A DNA stretch of 64,000 bases, from positions 1-64,000 of the forward strand of contig JACPIU010000019.1 in the NCBI GenBank assembly GCA_016187935.1, read 5' to 3'. Source of the DNA: Bdellovibrio sp. Lineage in GTDB: Bacteria; Bdellovibrionota; Bacteriovoracia; Bacteriovoracales; Bacteriovoracaceae. Shown here piece by piece: positions 1 through 9,099 of this stretch. The translations under genes were made by a program, and so were the position numbers. The notes beneath the pieces were generated by a model. The model saw only the letters and a list, made by a program, of their open reading frames with translations. It was not told the origin of the DNA and made no database searches. The stretch's first letter is position 1, and every line of letters starts with the position of its first letter.

Positions 1-73
1 AGCGTGTTTTATCTTCAATCCGAAGCTCGCGTAAAAGTTCTTGTTTTTGTATTTCGGTTAAAAAATTTGCCAT
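1..73 (-). CDS. Start of a truncated ORF, possibly IS630-type transposase
   Basis: The first 24 codons of a gene that runs off the left edge are visible, starting MANFLTEIQKQELLRELRIE. The ATG has a weak AGG a few bases upstream. The charged helix with QELLRELR followed by K-T-R resembles the beginning of IS630-family transposases from memory (helical N-terminus before a DRI..ILLL segment), but the diagnostic part lies outside the window. It follows the secretion ATPase gene on the same strand after a 70-base gap. The function is not established; an ordinary small regulator is also possible. Confidence 0.35.
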   Translation of the reverse strand, partial: MANFLTEIQKQELLRELRIEDKTR

Positions 74-143
74 GCCTAAGGATAGCAAAACAAGAATGGG
101 CTGAGAAGGCCTCACTTGAAATTTATTTTGCGTTCAGTATAAC

Positions 144-1787
144 TCAGATGACAATCGTGACAACTTCTTCTATCGAGGTTTTTCCCTGCAAAACTTTTTG
201 CACAGCATTTAAACGAATAGGTAAATATTTTCCGCGCATTAAATTCTCAATTTCCTGCAAGGTAATTCCCGGTCTGATCAGTTCACGTAATTCAGGAGTC
301 ACACGCACCAATTCATAAACAATAATGCGCCCGTAATATCCGGTATTGCGACATTCGCGACAACCTTTGGCGTGATAGACAAAGGCCGGTGTTGGAACGT
401 TATAAGGGCCGATTAAGGCCTTCCAGAGTTCGAGGTTGGGAGGTGCTTTTTCCTTGCAATGAGGACACAACACACGAACTAATCGCTGTGCCATCAGGCC
501 AATCAATGAAGCACTTAACAAATGCGGTTCAACTTTTAAATCAATCAGCCTGGTAATAGAGGCCAGGGCCGAATTGGTGTGCAGAGTGGATAGAACGAGA
601 TGCCCGGTTAATGAGGCCTGAATGGCCATTTCGGCGGTATCTTGGTCACGTATCTCCCCCACCATAATGACATCCGGGTCTTGTCGCAAAAAGGCACGAA
701 TGGCATTGCCAAAGCTCAAATTGATTTCAGAGTTGACTTGCATCTGGGCCAGTTGATCATTTACAATCTCAATCGGATCTTCGATGGTGCAAATATTAAT
801 ATCCGGTGCCGCTATAAAGCTCAGTGAAGTTTGCAACGTCGTTGTTTTTCCAGAGCCGGTGGGACCAGTCACCAAAATGAGACCGAATGAACGGGAAACC
901 AAGTTTTCCCATCCTTTGATGTCCTCGGCAGATAGGCCCAATTCTTCAAAAGTTTTGGTTGTTATATTGGTATCAAAGATACGGATAACCATCTTTTCCC
1001 CATGATGGGTGGGAATGGTCGAAATACGCATCTCCATCAGTTTATCGCCCACTTGACGTTTAATTCGTCCATCTTGCGGACGCCTTTTCTCATCAACTTT
1101 GAGGTCTGCGATAATCTTCAAACGGCTTAAAACAGGAATAAACACTTTGGGATCAAATTTATAAACGACCCGTAAATTGCCATCAATTCTGAAACGCATC
1201 TGGGCCTGCCCCTCGCGCGGTTCAAGGTGAATATCTGTGGCCCGCTCAGTATTGGCAAATTGAAAAACCCAATCAACAATCTTGGCGACATTGCCATCAT
1301 CGGCCTTGAATTCACCTTTATCCACGCCCACCATTTTATCAAGGGCAACCTGATCACCGAAATCATTCCCACTATCCCCAACTTGATTCATGGCCGAGCG
1401 AACTTCAAAAAATTCTTCAATGTAACGCGTGATTTTTTCCGGGTTCCCAAGGACAATCTCAATATCGCGCTTCACAGAAGCGGCAGTATCTAAAAGCCAA
1501 TCACGGTCAAAGGGTTCAGAGGTGGCAAACACCACTTTGGTAGAGGTGACCTGCACCGGAAGAACAGCGATTCGCTTGATAAAGGCCTTAGGAAGGAGTT
1601 TGGTAATCTCGCCGATATCCAGCTTTAAGGGATCAATATCAATGTAGGGGATACCGATTTTTCCTGCGAACCATTGTGTAAGCCATTCAGTGTCTAAGAT
1701 GGTTTTGGCCTCAGTTGGATGTTTAAGGCCCATCTTCCCCACGGACACAAAAGGGTGAAATCGTGCCAACTTAAGCGATTTGACCAT
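144..1787 (-). CDS. PilB/GspE-family type IV pilus or type II secretion ATPase
   Basis: A cytoplasmic hexameric ATPase that powers pilus extension or type II secretion. The 547 residues show an N-terminal domain, then the GspE catalytic core: Walker A GPTGSGKT at about 308-315, the Asp box IEDPIE near 335, Walker B VGEIRD near 376, and the His box STLHTN near 400. Two Cys pairs, CPHC (about 441) and CREC (about 476), form the zinc site typical of GspE/PilB. Length fits the family. The ATG at 1787 is the only standard start before an in-frame stop upstream, although no strong ribosome site precedes it. No other pilus or secretion genes are next to it, so PilB and GspE cannot be separated here. 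It is divergent from the LplT-PlsC gene. Confidence 0.9.
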   Translation of the reverse strand: MVKSLKLARFHPFVSVGKMGLKHPTEAKTILDTEWLTQWFAGKIGIPYIDIDPLKLDIGEITKLLPKAFIKRIAVLPVQVTSTKVVFATSEPFDRDWLLDTAASVKRDIEIVLGNPEKITRYIEEFFEVRSAMNQVGDSGNDFGDQVALDKMVGVDKGEFKADDGNVAKIVDWVFQFANTERATDIHLEPREGQAQMRFRIDGNLRVVYKFDPKVFIPVLSRLKIIADLKVDEKRRPQDGRIKRQVGDKLMEMRISTIPTHHGEKMVIRIFDTNITTKTFEELGLSAEDIKGWENLVSRSFGLILVTGPTGSGKTTTLQTSLSFIAAPDINICTIEDPIEIVNDQLAQMQVNSEINLSFGNAIRAFLRQDPDVIMVGEIRDQDTAEMAIQASLTGHLVLSTLHTNSALASITRLIDLKVEPHLLSASLIGLMAQRLVRVLCPHCKEKAPPNLELWKALIGPYNVPTPAFVYHAKGCRECRNTGYYGRIIVYELVRVTPELRELIRPGITLQEIENLMRGKYLPIRLNAVQKVLQGKTSIEEVVTIVI

Positions 1788-1942
1788 GCGCTCGAAATCT
1801 ATTTGAGAAATCAGCTTATCATTCTTTAACCCCCAGGCTTATCGACAAATTCGAGAAAAAACCAAGGACCGTCGTCCAACTTGTTCACTCAACTACTCGA
1901 CGAGATTTGTCTTTTATTAAAAAGCATGAAATTATTTGGCTT

Positions 1943-3817
1943 ATGTTTAACTTACTGCGCGAAAGGCGCTTTCTTCCATTTTTTGTCACCATGGCCTTTG
2001 GCGCCTTCAACGACAACCTGTTTAAGTCGGCCTTAGTTATCTTGATCGCCTATAACACGCCTAAAAACCAAGCGGATATTTTAGTTCAAGTGGCCGCCGG
2101 ACTCTTCATTCTGCCTTTTTTTATTTTTAGTGGCATCTCGGGACAATTGTGTGATCGCTATGAGAAGTCCAATATCATCAGAGGTGTCAAGATCTTCGAA
2201 GTTTGCATTATGCTTGCCGCTGCCATGGGTTTTTATTTCCATAATCATTCCTTTCTCCTGGCCATGCTCTGCCTCATGGGTGTTCACAGCACCCTCTTCG
2301 GCCCGGTCAAGTATTCGATTCTCCCCCAACATTTAAAATCGAGCGAACTCCTGGCCGGCAATGGTCTCACCAGCATGGGAACCTTTATTGCCATTCTGCT
2401 TGGAACTATCTTTGGAGGCTCACTGGTCACAAAGGAAATTATCAGTCAGTTTTCAATCTTTCCCATCTCGTCGGCCATCATTCTCGCTGCCAGCTTGGGT
2501 CTGTGCATGTCCCTCTTCATTCCTCGCGCCACGCCTTCCGATCCGGGGCTCAAAATTTGCTGGAATCCTCTGACAGAAACTTATCGCGGGATGAAACATG
2601 CCTTCGTAAATAAGCACGTTAAAATGGCCATCTTCAGCATTTCTTGGTTTTGGTTTTTTGGATTTTTTTACATGGCCTCTCTTCCCAGCTATTGCCGCGA
2701 CATTTTAAATGGCAATGAGGCCGTGGCCACTCTTTTGCTCACCATGATTTCCTTGGGAATGGGGCTCGGCTCTATTCTCACCAATCGCCTTTCCGGTGGC
2801 ATCACAAGATTGGGCCTGGTCATCATTGGCGGTTTTGGTCTGTTCTTCTTTAGCTTTGATTTAACTACCTTAAAGTCCCTTGTCGCCGAAGGCCTGCCCA
2901 CTATGGGGCTGCATGAATTTTGGCAAGGTCCCTATGGCCTGCGAAGTGCTCTGGACTTTTTCTTTGTTGGCATCTTTGGAGGAATGTACATCGTCCCCCT
3001 CTATACTTTGATGCAGGAGAAGGCCCCTCTGCAACTCGGTTCCCGTGTGGTGGCGAGCAATAATATCTGGAACGCCGTTTTCATGGTTAGCGCTGCCGTT
3101 TTTGCCATTATCTGCTTCAAGTTCGGACTGATTATCACCCAGATTTTTATGATCGTTTCATTGACAAATTTGGCCATTACTTTATTTCTCTTGTATAAAA
3201 TTCCCGAACATTTTTATCATATCTTCTTCACCTGGCTGGTTAAACTCTGTTATCGCTATAGTGTCAGCGGCCATGAAAATCTTCCCAAGGATGGCCCGGT
3301 CCTCATCGTCAGCAACCATGTCAGTTTCATTGACCCGTTTATCGTTTGCGCAGGCATGAATCGGCCTCCTCGATATATGATGGATAAGGCCTACTTTGAT
3401 ATGAAAATTTTCCAATGGTTTTTCATCACTTCAAAATCCATTCCCGTCACTCCCAGAAAGATTGACCCAAAGTTGATGGAAGAGGCCTTGGATGCTGTGG
3501 TCAAAGGCCTAGAGCAGGGGGATATGATGACCATTTTCCCGGAGGGTTTTTTGACCAACGACGGACAGATGATTCCCTTCAAAGATGGCGTCGAAAGAAT
3601 CGCCAAAAAGACGGATGCATGGGTTGTACCTGTTGCCATACGTGGCATGTGGGGCAGTTGGTTTAGTCGAGTCAAAGGGCGCGCTCTCAAGGGTGTCCCG
3701 CCCAATCGTTTTCGTGCCAAAGTGGAATTAAATATCGGAAGACCAGTGCGCTCAGAACATGTCTCCGCTCAGACACTTTACGAGGAAGTGCAGCGTTTGC
3801 GAGGGAGTTACCTATGA
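1943..3817 (+). CDS. LplT-like MFS transporter fused to PlsC acyltransferase
   Basis: A predicted inner-membrane protein for lysophospholipid import and re-acylation. Residues 1 to about 420 are an MFS transporter resembling LplT, beginning with the family-typical GAFNDNLFK. Residues about 430-624 are a PlsC/LPLAT acyltransferase with the catalytic NHVSFID (H-x4-D, about 458-464) and FPEG (about 532). The acyl-ACP synthetase domain found in larger Aas fusions is missing, so the acyl donor must be supplied by another protein. A TTG at 1907 would extend the frame by 12 residues, but the ATG at 1943 matches where the family begins; neither has a clear ribosome site. The stop overlaps the next start as ATGA, so it is translationally coupled to the diesterase gene. 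Confidence 0.85.
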   Translation: MFNLLRERRFLPFFVTMAFGAFNDNLFKSALVILIAYNTPKNQADILVQVAAGLFILPFFIFSGISGQLCDRYEKSNIIRGVKIFEVCIMLAAAMGFYFHNHSFLLAMLCLMGVHSTLFGPVKYSILPQHLKSSELLAGNGLTSMGTFIAILLGTIFGGSLVTKEIISQFSIFPISSAIILAASLGLCMSLFIPRATPSDPGLKICWNPLTETYRGMKHAFVNKHVKMAIFSISWFWFFGFFYMASLPSYCRDILNGNEAVATLLLTMISLGMGLGSILTNRLSGGITRLGLVIIGGFGLFFFSFDLTTLKSLVAEGLPTMGLHEFWQGPYGLRSALDFFFVGIFGGMYIVPLYTLMQEKAPLQLGSRVVASNNIWNAVFMVSAAVFAIICFKFGLIITQIFMIVSLTNLAITLFLLYKIPEHFYHIFFTWLVKLCYRYSVSGHENLPKDGPVLIVSNHVSFIDPFIVCAGMNRPPRYMMDKAYFDMKIFQWFFITSKSIPVTPRKIDPKLMEEALDAVVKGLEQGDMMTIFPEGFLTNDGQMIPFKDGVERIAKKTDAWVVPVAIRGMWGSWFSRVKGRALKGVPPNRFRAKVELNIGRPVRSEHVSAQTLYEEVQRLRGSYL

Positions 3818-4578
3818 AATGGTTTATCGTTATCTCTTTGTTCATTTTTTCCTGTTATGCTTCTGCCAAAACTTTTTGTATAGCGCATCGAGGTCATCAT
3901 CAAAATTTTACGGAAAATTCTTTGGGGGCCCTCCATTCGGCCCTCAAAATTGGAAGCGATGGTGTTGAATTTGATGTCGCCCATACAAAAGATGGAATGC
4001 CAATCATTATGCATGATCTTAAACTTGGTGAAACCACCACTTCCCGAGCAGGATATAAATGCCCTGAAAAGAAGATTGCCAAGCTCACCTGGAAAGAAAT
4101 CCAAACCAAGTGTCTGCTTAAAAATGGCGAGGAAATTCCCAATCTCATGAACTTTCTCAGTGCACTCGATACTACCTCGGTCTTCGTTTTCATCGAATTT
4201 AAAGATTTACCACACTATCATACATTGCAAATCATTGATCGATATCTGGGGGCCACCGCCGAACGCGTCCGCTTTACTTCTTTTCATGAAAAATTCCTTG
4301 ATCAGGCCTACTCCTATGCGGCAGATTTTCCGAGTCTAAAAAAAATCAAAGGTTTTTATAATTACCGCTTTTTTTTCCGGCCAAAATCCAATTATGGTTT
4401 AAATACGCGCTTCAGCTACGGTCGTACCAGGCGAATGATGAAATCGAAGTATGAACAATTTGAAAGAGGCGTATGGACAGTTGATGATCCCGGCAACATG
4501 ATCTGGTCAGATTTTATGCAGGTCAATTTTCTTACCACTAACCAACCAGAATTATGCCTTAGACTTATTCGACATTAG
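3814..4578 (+). CDS. Exported glycerophosphodiester phosphodiesterase
   Basis: Hydrolyses deacylated phospholipid head groups (glycerophosphodiesters) to glycerol-3-phosphate and alcohol, here probably in the periplasm because residues 1 to about 18 form a Sec signal peptide ending ASA-K. GDPD motifs are present: AHRGHH at the mature N-terminus, TENSLGA, the metal-binding E-F-D in GVEFDV, and MHD with the second catalytic His. At 254 residues it is a normal single-domain GDPD. The ATG overlaps the stop of the LplT-PlsC gene, so the two probably act on the same lipid breakdown and repair route (inference). It ends in a 14-base convergent overlap with the cyclic-nucleotide-binding gene. Confidence 0.88.
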   Translation: MKWFIVISLFIFSCYASAKTFCIAHRGHHQNFTENSLGALHSALKIGSDGVEFDVAHTKDGMPIIMHDLKLGETTTSRAGYKCPEKKIAKLTWKEIQTKCLLKNGEEIPNLMNFLSALDTTSVFVFIEFKDLPHYHTLQIIDRYLGATAERVRFTSFHEKFLDQAYSYAADFPSLKKIKGFYNYRFFFRPKSNYGLNTRFSYGRTRRMMKSKYEQFERGVWTVDDPGNMIWSDFMQVNFLTTNQPELCLRLIRH

Positions 4579-5173
4579 GTTTTAGCTGACTTAAATCTTC
4601 CGCAGAACTTGCGGCCAGCACAGAATCGTCTAATATCTTGCTGAATTCCATCACGATATTCTTATTCCTGATCAGAGTTCCCAAAATACGTACGGCATTT
4701 TTATATATTGTTATGGCGGCCTTCTGATCTTGCTGCATAATTTTACGAAACTGCATTTTGGGAATAAAAAGAACTTTGCTCTCCATCATGGCAATCAAGT
4801 CGGCAGATCTCGGCCAATCATTGAGCACTCCCATCTCGCCCACACACTCTCCCTCATCAACATTGGAAAGAAACAATCCATTGTTCTCAACACGTAAAAC
4901 GCCTTGAAGATTGACATAGGCCGCATCGCTGGCATCGCCGGCATGAAAAACAAATTCGCCTTTGTGAAATGTTTTAACTTCTGTTTTGGCCAATAATGTC
5001 GCCAAGGACTGCTTATTTAAATTCTTAAACAAAGCAACCATCCCGACTTTCTTTATCAAGGAAGCATCGACACGCCCTTTTGACACTGGAATTTTTTTGT
5101 TTCTCTTTTTGTTTCTGTTGGTCTGCATGCCTTTAGAAGATTTTTTTGGGGAAGTTTTTTTCGCCCTTTTCAT
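4565..5173 (-). CDS. Cyclic-nucleotide-binding domain protein with basic N-terminus
   Basis: Residues about 45-165 form a cNMP-binding (CAP_ED) jelly roll. The phosphate-binding cassette reads GECVGEMGVLNDWPRSADL, with the Glu and Arg expected for binding cyclic AMP or GMP. The first 35 residues are strongly Lys/Arg-rich. There is no C-terminal helix-turn-helix, so it is not a CRP-type regulator; it may be a cyclic nucleotide sensor acting through protein contacts (inference). The start has a clear AAGGAG six bases upstream, immediately preceded by a stem-loop. It lies downstream of the large diesterase gene on the same strand. Confidence 0.8.
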   Translation of the reverse strand: MKRAKKTSPKKSSKGMQTNRNKKRNKKIPVSKGRVDASLIKKVGMVALFKNLNKQSLATLLAKTEVKTFHKGEFVFHAGDASDAAYVNLQGVLRVENNGLFLSNVDEGECVGEMGVLNDWPRSADLIAMMESKVLFIPKMQFRKIMQQDQKAAITIYKNAVRILGTLIRNKNIVMEFSKILDDSVLAASSAEDLSQLKPNVE

Positions 5174-5184
5174 CGCTCACTCCT

Positions 5185-5214
5185 TACCGACGTTGGCCTC
5201 CGCTCGCGTCGGTA
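5185..5214 (-). promoter_or_regulatory. Stem-loop abutting the ribosome site of the cNMP-binding gene
   Basis: Arms TACCGACG and CGTCGGTA pair perfectly (8 bp) around a 14-base loop. On the coding strand the 3' arm ends directly at the AGGAG that serves the start at 5173. It could modulate translation or act as a processing signal between the diesterase gene and this one; there is no U-tract, so it is not a standard terminator. Confidence 0.5.
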
Positions 5215-5220
5215 TTCGGA

Positions 5221-7338
5221 TTATTTAATCCTGCTACCTTCAGTATCATACTCAGTTGAATCAAAATTCAACATCTTTATCTTCAATTCTACATCAAAAG
5301 TCCTATCTTGGGCAGTTATCCAACGCCGTTCACCGTGCAAAAAGGGCATAATGACTTCACCAAAAGAACGCGCTCCGGCCGGTTTCCCATCATCTGTTTC
5401 AGTAATCTGCCATTTCAGGTGGGTGGCGGAACGCGGAATGCGTTCATAAATTTGGTAACTACTCTCGGCGGTATAAGAACGCCAGGGAAAATAATTTCTA
5501 CCACCATCAGGGCTATAAGAAAGATGCACAAGATATTCGCAATCATAATTCAGGGCCCCGTCACGACAATTTTTTTGGGCAAAATTAAAAGTCGCGGTCT
5601 TATAATAAGCCCAATGACTTTGCACATTATCATAATGATAAACGCGCAAGTTCACCCGCACTTTAAAGGTATCATCCAAGGCCTGCGCTAACTTTGCTTC
5701 CCCGTCCTTAAAGGCCAAATAGATGGTGCGCTCCGAACGCCGACCAGAGTTAATTTTCCCATCATCAGTTTCAAAAAGTGTCACACGCAAGGCCCTGGTA
5801 TCCACCGGAGCATTAGAGATAAAGGCATCCGAGCTTTCAAAGTTAAAATTAGCATTTTTAATTTGTACGAAACGTCCAACATTATGATCAAAATACTCGA
5901 TGCGCATCTTGTATTCACAATCATAATTTAAAAATCCATCATTGCAGCTCAATTGCTCAAAATCCAAAACAAAGGGAGTTTTATCCACACCAAACTCCTC
6001 TTGGGCCCGGGCCACCAAGACTCCTCGTTTGGCCCTGGGACGCCACCAAATATTCACATTGCCGGAATTATCAATTTCATTTTGAAACTGCATGTCGGCC
6101 TTATCTAGAAATCCACATCCGAAGAGGTCACGGATGAAACCCTCCACTCGCCTCTCTTTACAAACCCAGGCCTCCACCTCCCGCTTTCCGATGGAAAGAA
6201 AAGGGTCCAGTTCTTTACCACTGGTACAGAATTCAAAACGCTCGGAGGCATTATAATTTTGCCAACACATTCCCACATGACGAGCGACACTGGAGTGATC
6301 TTTAAAATGTCGATCAATCACACGGGCAAGGTCGCGGGGACGATTGGTGATGGTCCCATCCACACCAAGTTGCAGCAAGCGATACATTTGAAATTGATCA
6401 TCAATAGTCCATGAGATGATTGGGTAGAGATTCTTTCGTACATGACGATAAGCTATAATTTCTTTTAAATCGTTAAGATAATGCTGCCATGGACGCAAGA
6501 GTGTTTTGCCGGTCAAGAGCCCTGTCGTTTCTCCACTTTTTAAAATCTGTACGCCTCCATCGCTTTCAAAGTCCATCAATACCGGGCCAATTTGCTCAAA
6601 ATAGCGGTCGAGCCTTGGCCCCCGTCGAAAGGCACGAAAAATTTTTGGCCTTGGCGTGGAAAAATAAATATTAAACTGGGCCCCGGCAGATTGCTCGATA
6701 ATCTTCTGGGCCAAGAGAATAGCTTGCTGTTCTTGATGATTTTCCAATTTAACATCAAGAATGATGGCCTTAAGTTCTGACCTGCCCTGCGCCCATTTCA
6801 CAAAATCTTCGTAGGTGGGAATGACGGCGGTTCGATCCAATGTTCCTCGGGCAAAAATATCCAGAATGGGGCCGGCAGATGGAGAATAGCCATAGTACTG
6901 GCGCAACTCGACCAGATTTAATTCATCGACAGGTCTTCGCATGGAATCACCCAAATCCGGGGCATACGGAACATAAGGTAAGTTTTCAACCCCAGTTTGA
7001 CGAATGAGCGCCAAAAATTCATTGGGGTTACTATCATGCATAATGGCGACATGATGATCTTTAGTTAAGGAAACATCCATCTCAATGGCATTGGCCCCGC
7101 GTTTTAAGGCCTCCTCAAAGGATCCCAAAGTATTTTCCGCCACGATGTACGGCGCTCCCCGATGCCCGATGATGAGAAATGGGCATCCTGAGCCTTGAGG
7201 AGTACAGACTGATTCAGTCGTGGCGGGAGTTCGCTCTTTTTTCTCCGGGACAAAATAAAAAAAGAGCAGCGCCCAAAGCGCTACTAACATGGGGACAAAA
7301 CGAACAAAACAATATCTGATAAATGACCAGTCAATCAT
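5221..7338 (-). CDS. Membrane-anchored diesterase (GDPD) with tandem C-terminal modules
   Basis: A 705-residue protein with an N-terminal membrane segment (about 12-30), so the rest is probably periplasmic. Residues about 55-345 are a GDPD domain: HRG at 59-61, the E-x-D pair at 86/88 and His 101. Residues about 350-450 form a Cys-containing linker. The C-terminal part contains a duplicated module of about 125 residues: C-x-DG-x-LNYDCEY occurs at 465-476 and 591-602, and TDDGK at 524-528 and 648-652. I do not recognise the module; its regular Cys and aromatic pattern suggests a beta-rich binding domain. The start overlaps the end of the GH26 gene by 8 bases, so the two are co-transcribed and probably act together outside the inner membrane. 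Confidence 0.85.
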   Translation of the reverse strand: MIDWSFIRYCFVRFVPMLVALWALLFFYFVPEKKERTPATTESVCTPQGSGCPFLIIGHRGAPYIVAENTLGSFEEALKRGANAIEMDVSLTKDHHVAIMHDSNPNEFLALIRQTGVENLPYVPYAPDLGDSMRRPVDELNLVELRQYYGYSPSAGPILDIFARGTLDRTAVIPTYEDFVKWAQGRSELKAIILDVKLENHQEQQAILLAQKIIEQSAGAQFNIYFSTPRPKIFRAFRRGPRLDRYFEQIGPVLMDFESDGGVQILKSGETTGLLTGKTLLRPWQHYLNDLKEIIAYRHVRKNLYPIISWTIDDQFQMYRLLQLGVDGTITNRPRDLARVIDRHFKDHSSVARHVGMCWQNYNASERFEFCTSGKELDPFLSIGKREVEAWVCKERRVEGFIRDLFGCGFLDKADMQFQNEIDNSGNVNIWWRPRAKRGVLVARAQEEFGVDKTPFVLDFEQLSCNDGFLNYDCEYKMRIEYFDHNVGRFVQIKNANFNFESSDAFISNAPVDTRALRVTLFETDDGKINSGRRSERTIYLAFKDGEAKLAQALDDTFKVRVNLRVYHYDNVQSHWAYYKTATFNFAQKNCRDGALNYDCEYLVHLSYSPDGGRNYFPWRSYTAESSYQIYERIPRSATHLKWQITETDDGKPAGARSFGEVIMPFLHGERRWITAQDRTFDVELKIKMLNFDSTEYDTEGSRIK

Positions 7339-8485
7339 GTGTAGGTAAATCCTCTAAGAAAAGAGAATAGGGATCGCGTTCCATTTCACGGAAACTGGGC
7401 ACCGAAGGGTGCCCAGGGAAAGGAGCATAAAAATGCTCCGGCTGGGTACCACTATTTCTCCAAACCATGACATAACTAATCTGGCGGGCCATGGGATCAT
7501 TCTTCAAAGGGGTTAGAAAATCCTCTGTCCAATAAGCTGCATTCAAAATCCCTTCGGAGCCAGTCTCTGTGAGTGCGGCAATCTTGCCTCTTTTATGCGC
7601 CTCTTCAACTATTCTTCGAATGGAAGGTAATAGAGTAGTTACCGAGGCTTCATACCGATCAAACCCCATAACATCGACATAGTCATCACCGGGGTAGCGC
7701 CATAGATAATCTTTCCCTTCACGGTGAAGGCCGGGGGAATAGACCACTAGAATATTATGAACAGCTCGCACACGTCTCAAATAATTGATGGTAAAACGAA
7801 ATAAATGGACGAAATCATCATCGGCCTTGGATAAATAGTAATTTTTAATCATAGGAATGAAACAAAGCATTTTACATTCCCGATCAGTCAGCGACCACCA
7901 AAACCAATCGCCATTGTGCTCATGAAAAGGGCGAAATAAAATGGGAATCGCACGCCCCTGCACATCTTTTAACTCATTTAAAAAACGCGCTAGGGTATCA
8001 AGCCAGGTCAAATAAAGTGCATGTTTATTTCCACCTGGTAAAATGGCCCGCACAGCAGGGGTTTTATCAACGTGATTTCCTAAAGTGACTGGATTATTCA
8101 TATGCCAGGCCAGAGTCACGATTCCTCCCAAGGCATGGTAATGCAGAATCATATCTTTATAAGGGCCCCAAAAGCTTTGAGGCCAATTGATAGGCTCGCG
8201 AAAATCAAGTCCCATCACCGCCGGCCATTTTCCAGAAACTTGTTGCACATCTGACTCAAAAGCAATTTCATCCCGAGTATGTCCGGAACGCATAACATCC
8301 TGGTGTCCAAAGAGCACGCCTCGGCCTTTAAGTTGAATCAGCATATCAAATAACTTTTGAGTCAAAGATGTTAGGTGCTTATCACTCGGACGAGGAGTAA
8401 GCACAGATTTTCCACCTCCGCCCCAAACAGCAAAAGGCAATAACAAAATGAGAAAAAAAAGTATTAAACAACAAGGTTTCACCAC
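7331..8485 (-). CDS. Exported GH26 family glycoside hydrolase (beta-mannanase-like)
   Basis: A predicted secreted glycoside hydrolase of family 26 (endo-beta-1,4-mannanase type). Residues 1 to about 22 form a signal peptide. The catalytic acid/base Glu 189 is seen in FRPFHEHNGDWFWW, a GH26 hallmark, and the nucleophile Glu 307 in ALTETG. GVLFGHQD near 57 and LAWHMNNP near 125 also match the family. The 384-residue length fits a single catalytic domain without a carbohydrate module. The start is GTG (8485, or the adjacent GTG at 8482) after AAGG. The stop overlaps the GDPD start. The substrate is uncertain: mannan, mannosylated envelope polymer or biofilm polysaccharide are all possible. Confidence 0.87.
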   Translation of the reverse strand: MVKPCCLILFFLILLLPFAVWGGGGKSVLTPRPSDKHLTSLTQKLFDMLIQLKGRGVLFGHQDVMRSGHTRDEIAFESDVQQVSGKWPAVMGLDFREPINWPQSFWGPYKDMILHYHALGGIVTLAWHMNNPVTLGNHVDKTPAVRAILPGGNKHALYLTWLDTLARFLNELKDVQGRAIPILFRPFHEHNGDWFWWSLTDRECKMLCFIPMIKNYYLSKADDDFVHLFRFTINYLRRVRAVHNILVVYSPGLHREGKDYLWRYPGDDYVDVMGFDRYEASVTTLLPSIRRIVEEAHKRGKIAALTETGSEGILNAAYWTEDFLTPLKNDPMARQISYVMVWRNSGTQPEHFYAPFPGHPSVPSFREMERDPYSLFLEDLPTHD

Positions 8486-8527
8486 AAAACCTTCTCGGTA
8501 AACGAATAATTAAATCAAATTAGAACA

Positions 8528-8992
8528 CTATTTTTTATACTTGAAATCGGGGGAAAGTTTACTAATTGACGTCTTTGCTCGGGGATCTAACTTCGATTGG
8601 TCCTTTTCTTCTTTTGGGTCATTGTTAAGTGGCGACTGTTTAAGCAATTCTTTGATCTCTGCATCGATCTCGGCCTTTTTGTGAACCCAATCACCACCAT
8701 CACCACTTTTCTTCATTTTTCCCAGCGCCAAAGCACGGGCCAGTACATCGTCAATTTTATCAATATGGTTCTGGTATACATCCAACTTTTTGCGATTTTT
8801 CCACAGGTCGCGCCACTTAAAAGGCAGACGTTTAAACAAAAACATAGTCACAACAAGGAAAAATAAAATGAAACCGGCCAACATTTTCACAGCAATACTG
8901 CCATTAACGATATCATCTAAGGAAGGAGTTTCCGCCAAAGCGTCCACTGCTCGGAATAAAAAAATGGCAACAGTAAAGATCCTCATGATCAT
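8528..8992 (-). CDS. Small exported membrane protein of unknown function
   Basis: I do not recognise a family. From the chosen ATG at 8992 (154 residues) it has a hydrophobic signal-like segment ending ALA-E, then a second transmembrane helix at about residues 36-56, followed by a charged, Lys-rich, probably cytoplasmic helical tail with a low-complexity end. A TTG at 9022 could add ten residues, but the ATG has an AGG seven bases upstream and begins directly at the signal segment. It is upstream of the GH26/GDPD pair on the same strand (43-base gap) and divergent from the HD-GYP gene. Confidence 0.6.
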   Translation of the reverse strand: MIMRIFTVAIFLFRAVDALAETPSLDDIVNGSIAVKMLAGFILFFLVVTMFLFKRLPFKWRDLWKNRKKLDVYQNHIDKIDDVLARALALGKMKKSGDGGDWVHKKAEIDAEIKELLKQSPLNNDPKEEKDQSKLDPRAKTSISKLSPDFKYKK

Positions 8993-9037
8993 AGCATGCC
9001 TGGAGAATTCAAAAAAGGCCAATTGACAAATACTCTG

Positions 9038-9065
9038 TTGAAATTATTACTCTTTCTTTTATAAT
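9038..9065 (+). promoter_or_regulatory. Sigma70-like promoter for the HD-GYP gene
   Basis: TTGAAA (9038-9043) and TATAAT (9060-9065) are separated by 16 bases and lie 34 bases before the TTG start at 9100. This is the clearest housekeeping-type promoter match I found in the window. Confidence 0.55.
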
Positions 9066-9099
9066 TGAATAAAGAATCTCACTTTGACAGGGGAACATT

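Noticed and set aside
1907-1942. TTG start extending the LplT-PlsC protein by 12 residues
   Set aside because: No ribosome site and the extension does not match the family; the ATG at 1943 is preferred.
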